64,000 nt of DNA from Flavobacterium sp. (GTDB taxonomy: Bacteria; Bacteroidota; Bacteroidia; Flavobacteriales; Flavobacteriaceae). Both the position numbers and the translations under genes were made by a program. Below are positions 48,301 through 55,879 of the stretch, piece after piece. Under the pieces are notes generated by a model. The model saw only the letters and a list, made by a program, of their open reading frames with translations, had not been told where the DNA came from and made no database searches. The stretch is from the NCBI RefSeq assembly GCF_004295795.1, contig NZ_SEBR01000001.1, positions 124,001 through 188,000 on the forward strand, given 5' to 3'. Every line of letters begins with the position of its first letter. Position 1 is the first letter of the stretch.

Positions 48301-50934
48301 CGAAACCAGGTCGAAGCGATTCGGCTTTCCGGTTTCGAGCATTCCGTAGCGATTGCCTTCCGGCGTGGCGATTCCGACGTAATTCTGATAAGGCGAATAA
48401 TCGACGGCACTTACATCTGTGCTCACGTCGCCACCGGCTTCGTAGACTTTTGTGATGAATGCCGCGCGCAACATTCCCGGTGCCTGATAGCTCAAATTCG
48501 GATTGATCTTGTAAGTCGCATTTCCGTTTTCGTCGACTTTTCCGGAGAACAAATTGATTTCCTCGTCGTAAAAATGCCGCGTCGGATCGTCAAAATCGTA
48601 TTTGTCGAAATCTTTGAAAGACGTCGGTTGTTGGGAAATCTTCATCTGGACTTCGGTTTTGAGATCTTTCGCGATCGCGCCGTGAAGCCAGGTCGCCTGG
48701 ATCGTGTTGGTGTTTTCGCGCGAAGCCGACAGGAAAGTGCCGTTGAAACTGTTCTTGATCTTGAGTCGGTTTGGCTTGATGGTTTCGACCTTGAGATTTT
48801 TGTAGAATTTCGCGCCTCCGACTGAAACGATCGCTTCCCAACTTCCGGTTGGCGCGTCCACAGCCGTCGGAACGATGAATTTGTAGTGATTCAGATGGTT
48901 GACCGATTGCACACTTTGGAAGGTGACTTTCCCGCGAGCATCGGTAACCTTGATTTTCACCGGATGGTTTTCGGGCAATTTGTTGGCGTTGTCATTCAAG
49001 ATAAACGACAGATAAATATTGTCACCCGGACGCCAAACGCCGCGTTCTCCGTAAATGAAACCTTTGAGGCCTTTTTGCAACGTCTCGCCCGAAACGTCAA
49101 AGTTGCTCACGGAAAGCGACAATTCGTCGTCGAGCTTGAGGTAAGTCGTCTGATTTTCTTTTGAAACGATCGCGAAATAGGCGAATTTGTTGGGTTTGAA
49201 CGTGACGGTTCCGTCGGTTCCGGTCGCTCCGGATGCAATTTTTTGCTGTTGGTAATTATACAGATCGACTTTTGCGCCCATGATTGGTTCGGTCGTCAAA
49301 ATATTGTTTACCGCAAGCACGTACGATTTGTCGAGGCCGCGTTTTGCGATGACTCCGATGTCTGAAGCCAGCAAATTCGTGGCCGTTCTGCTTCGGTAGT
49401 AATAATAGTCGGAACAAGCATCGGCATCTGATTGCCAATCGTAATCTTCCTCATAATAGTAGTCGTCGTACGAGTTTCCGCTGTAATTCACGTCATCCTC
49501 GTTTTCTTCGTCCTCTTCCGAATTTTCATCCGTAAAAAGTCCGGCGCATTTGTAAAGCGAATATTTCTTTTTAAAACTGAATTCCACGCGATAGATTGCG
49601 CCCGGTTCGACACTGATGATTTTCGACAGATCGAGTGCGTAAGAATTCCATTTATGGTAATTCAGGATCGTATTTTGCTTGAGCGTAATCGTCTTTTTGG
49701 CGATTGGTTGGGCAACTTGTTTCAGGTTTCTCGAGCCGTTGAGCTTGTTGTCCTGAAGAAATTGCATGATGTTATTTTTGTAAATTTTGTAGATTTTGAC
49801 GTCGACCTGTTTCAGGCTCGCAGCCTCGAAATTCAATTTCAGATTCGTCGAACTCGGAAGCAATGTGCCGCTTTTCACGAGTCTCACCGCGGGTTTTATC
49901 TGATCGAAAAGCAATTTTTGAGAATAACTTTTCTTCATTTTCATGCCGTCGCTGTTGCGGATGCCTTCAAAAACCTCGACGAGTTTCTCAAGACTGTCAG
50001 ACTGTGGCGTCGAGCCGTAATCGTATTCATTCGCCGGAGCAGCGGTTTGCACATTTTCGAAGAACACTTTCAGAACGTTTCCTTGGGTCGTAAACCTGAT
50101 ATTTTGCGTGTTTTGGATGGAAACCAAGCCCGCAAAATCCTGGTCTTTGTCCAAAGGATCGGAAAAATTGATGTTGAGCGATTGGTTGTTTTCATCTCCG
50201 ACCTCAATCGTGAGCACCTTGAAATTGTTCTTGCCAGAAATCGGATAAGTCAGCGTGCCTTTTCTTTCGATGTCAAGCGCGTCTCCGTCCCACGAAATCT
50301 CGATTTGACCGTCGTCTTCCGGACGCGCGATGCTGTCGACCACGAACTTGAATTCGGTTGAAGTGCTTTTGTTTTTGTCGAATTTCACCTTGAGAGGTTT
50401 TCCGTTCTGACGTGCGGTCACGAGCTTTTGTGCATCGGCGAAAGCCAAACCGTCGGCAGATTTCAAGGTTGCATTCAAGTACTGGAAGTCTTTCGAATAC
50501 GACTGCAAATCATCGGCGTTGACCACAAAATCCTGCTTGATCGTCTTGACCGTGAACTTGAATTCCGACTGTTCTTTGGGTGTTTTGATAATCTCGCCAA
50601 GCTTGAATTTGATGTGATAGACCGTGTTCGGATCAAGTTTTTCCTTCGGAACGAAAGCAATCGTGTTGGGCGAAAGTGCGGTGACTTTTCCCGAAACCGA
50701 TGGGGAAATGTCGAACAAATCTGTATCGAGTTCATCGCCCGCAGTCCATTCTTTTTTGGAGAAGGCGAGTTGGACGCGAACGTCAGAGCTCACGGATACG
50801 ATTCCCGAGGTATAACCCGAGACGAATTCCTTGAAAAGTTCTGGATTGGAGTTGAAATCTTCGGCAGATTTTTTGGAGCAGGAGCACGCGACGAGGAGCG
50901 CGCACAGGAAACCGAGGAATTTTCCGGCTTTCAT
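45382..50934 (-). CDS. Alpha-2-macroglobulin family lipoprotein
   Basis: A protein of about 1850 residues, with signal peptide MKAGKFLGFLCALLVAC and a lipobox. Macroglobulin domains fill the N-terminal half (MG2-type GFIYGERGVWRPGDNIYLSF), then the bait region and A2M domain (YTIAVVDEGLLDLTRF), and the thioester motif GCVEQ near residue 1404 inside an alpha/alpha toroid. Bacterial A2M traps attacking proteases in the periplasm and works with PBP1C. An odd acidic, tyrosine-rich stretch (EEDEENEDD, YDDYYYEEDYD) lies near residues 480-525. Start chosen at 50932-50934 because it begins the signal peptide; the frame opens at 50979. Confidence 0.95.
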   Translation of the reverse strand: MKAGKFLGFLCALLVACSCSKKSAEDFNSNPELFKEFVSGYTSGIVSVSSDVRVQLAFSKKEWTAGDELDTDLFDISPSVSGKVTALSPNTIAFVPKEKLDPNTVYHIKFKLGEIIKTPKEQSEFKFTVKTIKQDFVVNADDLQSYSKDFQYLNATLKSADGLAFADAQKLVTARQNGKPLKVKFDKNKSTSTEFKFVVDSIARPEDDGQIEISWDGDALDIERKGTLTYPISGKNNFKVLTIEVGDENNQSLNINFSDPLDKDQDFAGLVSIQNTQNIRFTTQGNVLKVFFENVQTAAPANEYDYGSTPQSDSLEKLVEVFEGIRNSDGMKMKKSYSQKLLFDQIKPAVRLVKSGTLLPSSTNLKLNFEAASLKQVDVKIYKIYKNNIMQFLQDNKLNGSRNLKQVAQPIAKKTITLKQNTILNYHKWNSYALDLSKIISVEPGAIYRVEFSFKKKYSLYKCAGLFTDENSEEDEENEDDVNYSGNSYDDYYYEEDYDWQSDADACSDYYYYRSRTATNLLASDIGVIAKRGLDKSYVLAVNNILTTEPIMGAKVDLYNYQQQKIASGATGTDGTVTFKPNKFAYFAIVSKENQTTYLKLDDELSLSVSNFDVSGETLQKGLKGFIYGERGVWRPGDNIYLSFILNDNANKLPENHPVKIKVTDARGKVTFQSVQSVNHLNHYKFIVPTAVDAPTGSWEAIVSVGGAKFYKNLKVETIKPNRLKIKNSFNGTFLSASRENTNTIQATWLHGAIAKDLKTEVQMKISQQPTSFKDFDKYDFDDPTRHFYDEEINLFSGKVDENGNATYKINPNLSYQAPGMLRAAFITKVYEAGGDVSTDVSAVDYSPYQNYVGIATPEGNRYGMLETGKPNRFDLVSVNENGKPSSNTTLDVKVYRLESRWWWDASSDNLSRYSSGTSVTPYKEFKVATNSTGKASINLNVAQDDWGRYLIRVSDVYGGHSAAQTVFIDWPSWSGRTRQMDGNAASILMFSTDKKKYAVGEKAKIFFPSSEGGRALISIENGTKVLKTMWAKTQKGETQVELPIESVMAPNVYVNITLLQPHANTKNDSPIRLYGVVPIEVVDKNTILEPQLVMPSELKPAQTTTLQVSEKNGRAMSYTIAVVDEGLLDLTRFKTPNAWDSFYVKEALGVRTWDIYDDVIGAYGGKINQVFGIGGDAALGGGKAKKANRFKPVVMYLGPFKLESGETKSHKITLPRYIGSVRTMVVAANANTNAYGSVEKTTPVRSPLMVLASLPRKITPAEKVTLPVTIFSMKENIKNVKVQIKTSNNIRVVGNAAQTVTFERPDEKMAYFSLAVNSATGIGKVEVIATSGNEKSTYEVEIDVMNPNPVTNTYSDIILEPNSTKTIAWNSFGERSSIKAALEVSSVPTIDLNRRLKYLIDYPHGCVEQTTSAVFPQLYLADIMDIETSRKQSIQRNVQAGIQRLNTFQLASGGIVYWPGMTYADDWGTSYAGHFMIEAEKKGYVLPVGFKQKWLSYQQRTAKNWRFEPQYGNDLAQAYRLYTLALAGSSDLASMNRLRETAGISNESKLRLASAYAIAKQNAAGLALLAKSKVDEFDERYYFYSYGSADRNRAMALETLVLLGQKKLAFTTANKLAKDMSSSQWMSTQTTAYALYAMSQFAASNGGGGLEVAYSENGKEVSVKTAKSFAGRNLVAKPGKNSVTLKNLKNNTVYVRVLNSGILPVGQELAEQRNLKVTTIFKDRKGNIVNVAKIKQGTEFIAEIWVTNLKNEYVSNLALTQILPSGFEIVNTRYTDYGDATQNTADYIDIRDDRANYYFGIRAGESKKFSMLVNASYLGTYYLPGLQCEAMYDNDFLARNKGMWVEVVR

Positions 50935-51066
50935 GGTGTTTTGAGGAGTTAGGTTGTTGTATTTTATTGGTTTAGGCAACTATCGGCATAACACAAAAGC
51001 AATCCGTTTTATTATCTTAAAGTACGGATATTTTTTCCAACGTTTTCGGAATTTTTATAACGGCCT

Positions 51067-51510
51067 TCATTTACGGCGTTCGCGGAAGAATCTCAGCATC
51101 AGATCGGCACATTCGTTTGCCATTACGCCTTGTACTACTTGGGTTTTCGGATGTAGTTTCGTGCCCATTGTCATAAATCCGCGTTGGTCGTCTCGCGCAC
51201 CAAATACGATTTTTGTTATTTGGCTCCAATACAACGCGCCTGCGCACATTTGGCAAGGTTCCAAAGTGACGTATAGCGTGCAGTCTTTGAGGTATTTTCC
51301 GCCCAAGAAGTTTGCAGCGGACGTTATCGCCTGCATTTCGGCGTGAGCGGTCACATCGTTCAGTAGTTCAGTGAGATTGTGGGTTCGCGCGATTACTCGA
51401 TCGTTCACTACAATTACCGCACCGACTGGAATTTCGCCTTTTTCAAAAGCGAGTTCAGCTTCTTGGTAGGCTTTTTTCATGTAGTAGTCGTCGGTGAAGA
51501 TGTTTTCCAT
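51067..51510 (-). CDS. tadA: tRNA-specific adenosine deaminase TadA
   Basis: A 147-residue deaminase of the CDA fold that makes inosine at the wobble position of tRNA-Arg. The zinc site is HAE (DVTAHAEMQAI) and PCxxC (LEPCQMCAGALYWS), and FGARDDQRGFMTMG is a TadA signature. A -7 box TATTTTTG lies at 51515-51522, only a few bases from the ATG, so the mRNA may be almost leaderless. It stands alone, next to repeat copies 7 and 8. Confidence 0.92.
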   Translation of the reverse strand: MENIFTDDYYMKKAYQEAELAFEKGEIPVGAVIVVNDRVIARTHNLTELLNDVTAHAEMQAITSAANFLGGKYLKDCTLYVTLEPCQMCAGALYWSQITKIVFGARDDQRGFMTMGTKLHPKTQVVQGVMANECADLMLRFFRERRK

Positions 51511-51514
51511 TTTG

Positions 51515-51522
51515 CAAAAATA
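51515..51522 (-). promoter_or_regulatory. -7 box directly at the tadA start
   Basis: TATTTTTG on the minus strand is four bases from the tadA ATG, which would give a very short or absent 5' leader. Confidence 0.4.
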
Positions 51523-51708
51523 CGATTTGGTTGATGAGATTCTGTCAGATTTAGCTCTGACTTTTTGTTGCGGAAAAAAAGGGATTCGAGCCCTTGGGTC
51601 AATTTTGTTTCACGCTTTTAGAGATTTTTAGGTTAGGGATTGGAATGTTTCGCCTTGCGGATTTGAAATGGCGTGAAATTCTTATTCCAGATTTTTTACT
51701 TTCTCAGA

Positions 51709-51804
51709 TTTAACAATTTTTACAGAAAATCTGTAATGGAATGAGCTTGGCAAATTCGAACTTTGCAAGACCTAACAGATTTTTAAATCTGTTAGGTCTT
51801 GCAA
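51709..51804 (+). repeat. Dispersed double-palindrome unit, copy 7
   Basis: TTAACAATTTTTACAGAAAA opens the unit with the small palindrome ACAGAAAATCTGT; CGAACTTTGC and the stem TTGCAAGACCTAACAGATTT follow, a 42-base inverted repeat at 51763-51804. Confidence 0.88.
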
Positions 51805-51996
51805 GATGCGCGAAAACCGCCATTGCGAAAACCGCAACTCCAGAAAGAAAGCCGCTGGCCATTTTGAAATCCTCGCAATTAATTTTAGGTCTGATATCGA
51901 TTCCCGATTCGTTGAGTGCTTTTTCGCAGGATCTGTTCGGATGGCGAAATCAGGTTAAATCCGCAATTTTGGGATTGACCTTTTTTACACCTTCAT

Positions 51997-52090
51997 TTAA
52001 CAATTTTTACAGAAAATCTGTAATGAGTTGCGGGTGCGAAATCCGAACTTTGTAAGACCTAACAGACTTGTAAGTCTGTTAGGTCTTACA
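51997..52090 (+). repeat. Dispersed double-palindrome unit, copy 8
   Basis: Same order and direction as copy 7, 290 bases away: TTAACAATTTTTACAGAAAA, then CCGAACTTTG, then the 19-bp stem TGTAAGACCTAACAGACTT (52051-52069 with 52072-52090). Between 51805 and 51996 I see no gene. Confidence 0.88.
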
Positions 52091-52258
52091 GATCGCCCAG
52101 AAAAATGGCAATTTCCCCGCCATAAACTCATTAACACTCTCCAATTATCAAAAAAGAATAAGTCGAAAGGGTAGGATAACGCAAAAAGATTGACTGAGAA
52201 TCATAGATACGAATTTCAACCAATTCTGCGTTGGCATTTTACCTAACTCATTCAAAAT

Positions 52259-52840
52259 ATGCAAAAGCGCCAAAATCTTTCGATTCCAAAACCTTGTCAC
52301 GAAAACTGGGATGCGATGTCTGCTTCTCCAAGCGGAAAGTTTTGCGCGAGCTGCGCCAAAAATGTGATAGACTTTGCCCAAAAATCGGAAAAGGAAATTC
52401 TCGAATTACTCAACAAATCGAACGGAGAAGTTTGCGGACGTTTCAAAAAAAGTCAAATTGATGGCTTGAGAGTCGAGATTCCGGAAAGTGTTTTTTACAC
52501 AAAAATGCCGTTTCAGCGTGCGTTTTTGCTTGTTCTTTTCACCACGATGGGCGCTATGCTTTTTAGTTGTTCGGACGACGAAGGAAATGTCCAAAGCATC
52601 GATTCGGTAGAAGTTGTAGAGCGCGAATCCGACCAATGGATCGTTATGGGCGCGGTGAGCTTTGACAGGGAATTGCCTCGGGAAGACATCCACGACAACA
52701 TTACGACGCCATCGTTTTTACATCAAATAAAGAATTCTCCATTTTTCGAGCAAGAAGTAACTTTGCGTGACACTTCGCAAATTCCGGTTTCTTCCGCGGA
52801 TATCTTTGCTGTCGATACGCTCGCGCGTCCAAGCGAATAA
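52259..52840 (+). CDS. Small membrane protein with PCHENWDAM cysteine domain
   Basis: A 193-residue protein. Residues 9-40 (IPKPCHENWDAM, GKFCASCAKNVIDFA) form a small domain with Cys13, Cys29 and Cys32 that recurs in Bacteroidota, often before a membrane segment. A transmembrane helix spans about 87-103 (AFLLVLFTTMGAMLF), followed directly by SCSDDEGN and a polar external part. The first domain probably binds zinc in the cytoplasm. Function unknown. It ends 29 bases before dxs, and one dxs promoter box lies in its last codons. Confidence 0.75.
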   Translation: MQKRQNLSIPKPCHENWDAMSASPSGKFCASCAKNVIDFAQKSEKEILELLNKSNGEVCGRFKKSQIDGLRVEIPESVFYTKMPFQRAFLLVLFTTMGAMLFSCSDDEGNVQSIDSVEVVERESDQWIVMGAVSFDRELPREDIHDNITTPSFLHQIKNSPFFEQEVTLRDTSQIPVSSADIFAVDTLARPSE

Positions 52841-52853
52841 GTTTCCAAAGTCG

Positions 52854-52861
52854 TACCTTTG
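52854..52861 (+). promoter_or_regulatory. -7 box just before dxs
   Basis: TACCTTTG fits TAnnTTTG and is only eight bases from the dxs ATG. A second box TATCTTTG lies at 52801-52808 inside the preceding gene and would give a normal leader. Confidence 0.4.
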
Positions 52862-52869
52862 GCCACGTT

Positions 52870-54636
52870 ATGGGCTCACTTTTGTCAAACATCCAATTTC
52901 CAGCCGATTTGCGGAAACTTTCGCCTGAACAACTTCCGGCTTTGGCAATCGAACTGCGCGATTTTATAATCGACGTGGTCTCGAAAAAAGAAGGACATTT
53001 GGGTGCGAGCCTGGGCGTTATCGAACTTACGATTGCCTTGCATTACATTTTCGACACGCCGAATGATTTGCTTATTTGGGATGTCGGACATCAGGCTTAC
53101 GGACACAAAATCCTCACCGGGCGAAAAGATATTTTCCACACAAATCGTCAATACGACGGAATTTCGGGATTTCCGAAGCGCAGCGAAAGCGAATACGACA
53201 CATTCGGAACCGGACATTCCTCGACCTCGATTTCGGCCGCTTTGGGTATGGCGATCGCCTCCAAACTTCAGGGGAATCTCGAAAAACAACACATTGCCGT
53301 TATCGGAGATGCTTCGATCGCGTCGGGAATGGCTTTCGAAGGCCTGAATCACGCCGGCGTTACAGATGCGAATCTGCTGGTAATCCTGAACGACAATGCG
53401 ATCGGGATCGATCCTAGTGTAGGCGCGCTCAAGGACTATCTGACAGCTGTCAAACTGGGTCGGAATCCAAAGGCGAACAACATGATCAAATCGCTTAACT
53501 TCGATTATTCGGGTCCGATTGACGGCCATGATTTGCCTGCTTTGTTGTCTGAATTGAAACGTCTGAAAAATAAAAAAGGGCCGAAATTCCTGCACATCAT
53601 CACAACTAAAGGGAAGGGAATGGCGTTGGCCGAAGAACATCAGGTGAAATATCACGCGCCTGGCAAATTTGACAAGACGACTGGCGAAATCATTGCCAAA
53701 TCTGAGGAAAATCTGCCTCCGAAGTTCCAGGATGTTTTTGGAAAGACAATCCTCGAATTGGCGCAACAGAATCCAAAGATCATCGGAATAACACCAGCAA
53801 TGCCAACCGGAAGTTCGCTGAAATTCATGATGGACGAAATGCCCGAAAGAGCGATCGACGTTGGGATTGCCGAGCAACACGCGGTGACTTTGGCCGCCGG
53901 AATGGCAACACAAGGCATGACGGTTTTCTGCAATATTTACTCGACTTTTCTGCAACGCGCCTACGATCAGGTCATACACGACGTGGCTTTGCAGGATTTG
54001 CCGGTGATTTTCTGTCTAGACCGCGCCGGATTGGTCGGTGAAGATGGAGCGACACACCACGGTGTTTTCGACATCGCGTTTTTGCGCTGCATTCCGAATT
54101 TGATCTTGTATTCGCCCTTGGATGAAGTCGAACTTCGGAATATGCTTTACACGAGTTCGCTCGGTTTGGATCATCCGGTTGCGATTCGCTATCCGAGAGG
54201 TCGCGGCGTCGTCGTGAATTGGGAGAATCCGTTTAAAAAAATCGAGATCGGAAAGGCCAAACTGCTTCGGAAAGGAAAATCTGTCGCGGTTTTGTCGAAT
54301 GGATTTATCGGACAAAACGCTATCTCGGCCTTGGACAATCTATCCGACGCATCGAAATTTTCGCATTACGATTTTTCGTTCGTAAAACCTTTGGACGAAA
54401 CGGCGCTTCACGAGATTTTTGCGTCGCACGAAGCCATTGTGACGATTGAAGAAGGCGTGATTTCCGGCGGATTCGGCAGCGCTGTCGCGGAATTTGCATC
54501 GGTACACGATTATTCACTCCCAATCAAGTTTCTCGGACTTCCAGATGCATTCATCGAGCACGGATCGGTCGCACATTTGCAACAAATTGTCGGTTTGGAC
54601 GTTAAAAACCTCGAAATAATTTTCGGAAACTACTGA
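52870..54636 (+). CDS. dxs: 1-deoxy-D-xylulose-5-phosphate synthase
   Basis: A 588-residue TPP-dependent enzyme joining pyruvate and glyceraldehyde 3-phosphate, the first step of the MEP isoprenoid pathway. DVGHQAYGHKIL, GHSSTSISAALGMA and the TPP/magnesium motif GDASIASGMAFEGLNHAG..NDN form the first domain; FDRAG-type CLDRAGLVGEDGATHHG and the transketolase C-terminal domain (FGSAVAEFASV) follow. It is slightly shorter than E. coli Dxs, as in other Bacteroidota. The DUF3078 gene follows after 38 bases. Confidence 0.97.
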   Translation: MGSLLSNIQFPADLRKLSPEQLPALAIELRDFIIDVVSKKEGHLGASLGVIELTIALHYIFDTPNDLLIWDVGHQAYGHKILTGRKDIFHTNRQYDGISGFPKRSESEYDTFGTGHSSTSISAALGMAIASKLQGNLEKQHIAVIGDASIASGMAFEGLNHAGVTDANLLVILNDNAIGIDPSVGALKDYLTAVKLGRNPKANNMIKSLNFDYSGPIDGHDLPALLSELKRLKNKKGPKFLHIITTKGKGMALAEEHQVKYHAPGKFDKTTGEIIAKSEENLPPKFQDVFGKTILELAQQNPKIIGITPAMPTGSSLKFMMDEMPERAIDVGIAEQHAVTLAAGMATQGMTVFCNIYSTFLQRAYDQVIHDVALQDLPVIFCLDRAGLVGEDGATHHGVFDIAFLRCIPNLILYSPLDEVELRNMLYTSSLGLDHPVAIRYPRGRGVVVNWENPFKKIEIGKAKLLRKGKSVAVLSNGFIGQNAISALDNLSDASKFSHYDFSFVKPLDETALHEIFASHEAIVTIEEGVISGGFGSAVAEFASVHDYSLPIKFLGLPDAFIEHGSVAHLQQIVGLDVKNLEIIFGNY

Positions 54637-54674
54637 AATTGCGGACTTTTGCAACTTCAAAAAAACGACGTACA

Positions 54675-55622
54675 ATGAAATTACTCCGAACGTTCGGCTT
54701 GCTGCTTTTTATCGGCGGCGTCGGCTATTCGCAGGACATCAAGCCAATCGAAATCGATTCGACTTCGCATTGGGAAAGCAAGAACACGTTGAGTTTCGAT
54801 TTGAGTGAGATCGCGTTCGTGAACTGGAATGCCGGCGGTGTGAGCTCGGTTTCGGGTTTGGCGAAGGGCATTTTCTTCCGCAAATACGAAAAAGAGCAGC
54901 TAAAGTGGAGCAGCGAACTCATCTTGCGCTACGGAATGAACAAACAGGACGGCATCGAATGGCGAAAAACCGACGACGCGCTCCAATTCAATTCGACGTT
55001 CGGTTACAGAACCGATACGATCTCGCATTGGTATTATTCGGCCAAACTCAACTTCAACACGCAATTCACGAGCGGTTATAACTATCCGAACACGACTTTG
55101 CCTATTTCGCGTCCGTTTGCTCCGGCTTATACTTTTCTCGGTGTCGGTGCCGAATATTCGAACAAACCCAAAAAAGTGAATTTCTACCTGTCGCCATTAA
55201 CGTTGAAAAATACTTTGGTTCTGGATCAGCGATTGGCCAATCAAGGTGCGTTTGGTGTCACGAAAGCGGTCTACGATCCGGTCACGGGCGAGATTCTCAA
55301 AAGAGGAAGCCAGTCGCGCACCGAACTCGGTATTTTGGTCACCGGGCATCACAAACACGAACTCTGGAAAAACATTACGCTCGAGGACAGATTGAGTTTG
55401 TACACAGATTACCTGAACAAATTCGGAAACGTCGATATCGATTGGCAAATGCAGATGGATTTCGTCGTGAACGAATACGTGAAAGCGAGCATAGGAACGA
55501 ATATCATTTACGACGACGATATTAAGGCGAAAGAGGAACGCGGCGGCGAGCAAATCACTGTCGGGCCAAAAGTGCAGCTCAAGCAGATTCTTGGGATTGG
55601 AGTCGTTTACAATTTCAAATGA
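54675..55622 (+). CDS. DUF3078 outer-membrane-type protein
   Basis: A 315-residue protein with signal peptide MKLLRTFGLLLFIGGVGYSQ. The DUF3078 signature NTLSFDLSEIAFVNWNAGG is followed by alternating hydrophobic strands (KWSSELILRYGMNKQDG, GYRTDTISHWYYSAKLNFN) and ends on an aromatic-containing strand GIGVVYNFK, which fits a small beta barrel in the outer membrane. No substrate is known. The family is common in Bacteroidota. It ends at a strong terminator. Confidence 0.88.
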   Translation: MKLLRTFGLLLFIGGVGYSQDIKPIEIDSTSHWESKNTLSFDLSEIAFVNWNAGGVSSVSGLAKGIFFRKYEKEQLKWSSELILRYGMNKQDGIEWRKTDDALQFNSTFGYRTDTISHWYYSAKLNFNTQFTSGYNYPNTTLPISRPFAPAYTFLGVGAEYSNKPKKVNFYLSPLTLKNTLVLDQRLANQGAFGVTKAVYDPVTGEILKRGSQSRTELGILVTGHHKHELWKNITLEDRLSLYTDYLNKFGNVDIDWQMQMDFVVNEYVKASIGTNIIYDDDIKAKEERGGEQITVGPKVQLKQILGIGVVYNFK

Positions 55623-55646
55623 TTTGATTTTATCCGAAAAAATAGA

Positions 55647-55677
55647 AAACCCGGTCGTTTTGATCGGGTTTTTTTTG
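55647..55677 (+). terminator. Terminator of dxs-DUF3078
   Basis: AAAACCCGGTC and GATCGGGTTTT pair with one mismatch around a TTT-rich loop, followed by eight T. Confidence 0.82.
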
Positions 55678-55728
55678 TTAGGCGGTTAAGCCGATGTGAA
55701 GCTGTGTTGGCGGAATTGGATTTCGGTT

Positions 55729-55825
55729 TTATCCGAGGCATTTCGGATAATATAGTGCTAGGTGATTTATGCTGAAGTCCATCGGATAAAAAGATGATTC
55801 AACGCTGTCGGATACAAATCGGATA
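55729..55825. repeat. Cluster of TCGGATA boxes
   Basis: TTATCCGA/TCGGATAA form a perfect 8-bp hairpin (55729-55736, 55743-55750), and TCGGATA recurs at about 55782, 55808 and 55819, all between two convergent genes. Meaning unknown. Confidence 0.4.
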
Positions 55826-55830
55826 AAAAA

Positions 55831-55861
55831 AAGCCCAATCGCAATGATCGGGCTTTTTCGT
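55831..55861 (-). terminator. Terminator of the M36 peptidase gene
   Basis: AAAAGCCC and GGGCTTTT with inner AT pairs form a stem between the convergent genes; on the minus strand a T run follows. Confidence 0.78.
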
Positions 55862-55879
55862 TTTTAGGGTTGAACTTGT

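Noticed and set aside
49432..50361. A 309-residue plus-strand frame with a hydrophobic start
   Set aside because: It is antisense to the alpha-2-macroglobulin gene; the hydrophobic run is the complement of the acidic Tyr-rich stretch.
51575..51610. A tRNA-like T-arm (GGGATTCGAGCCC)
   Set aside because: No acceptor stem, D-arm or anticodon arm can be built around it.
9029..52090. The eight palindromic repeats as a CRISPR array
   Set aside because: They are kilobases apart, lie in both orientations, have no regular spacers and no cas genes are present.
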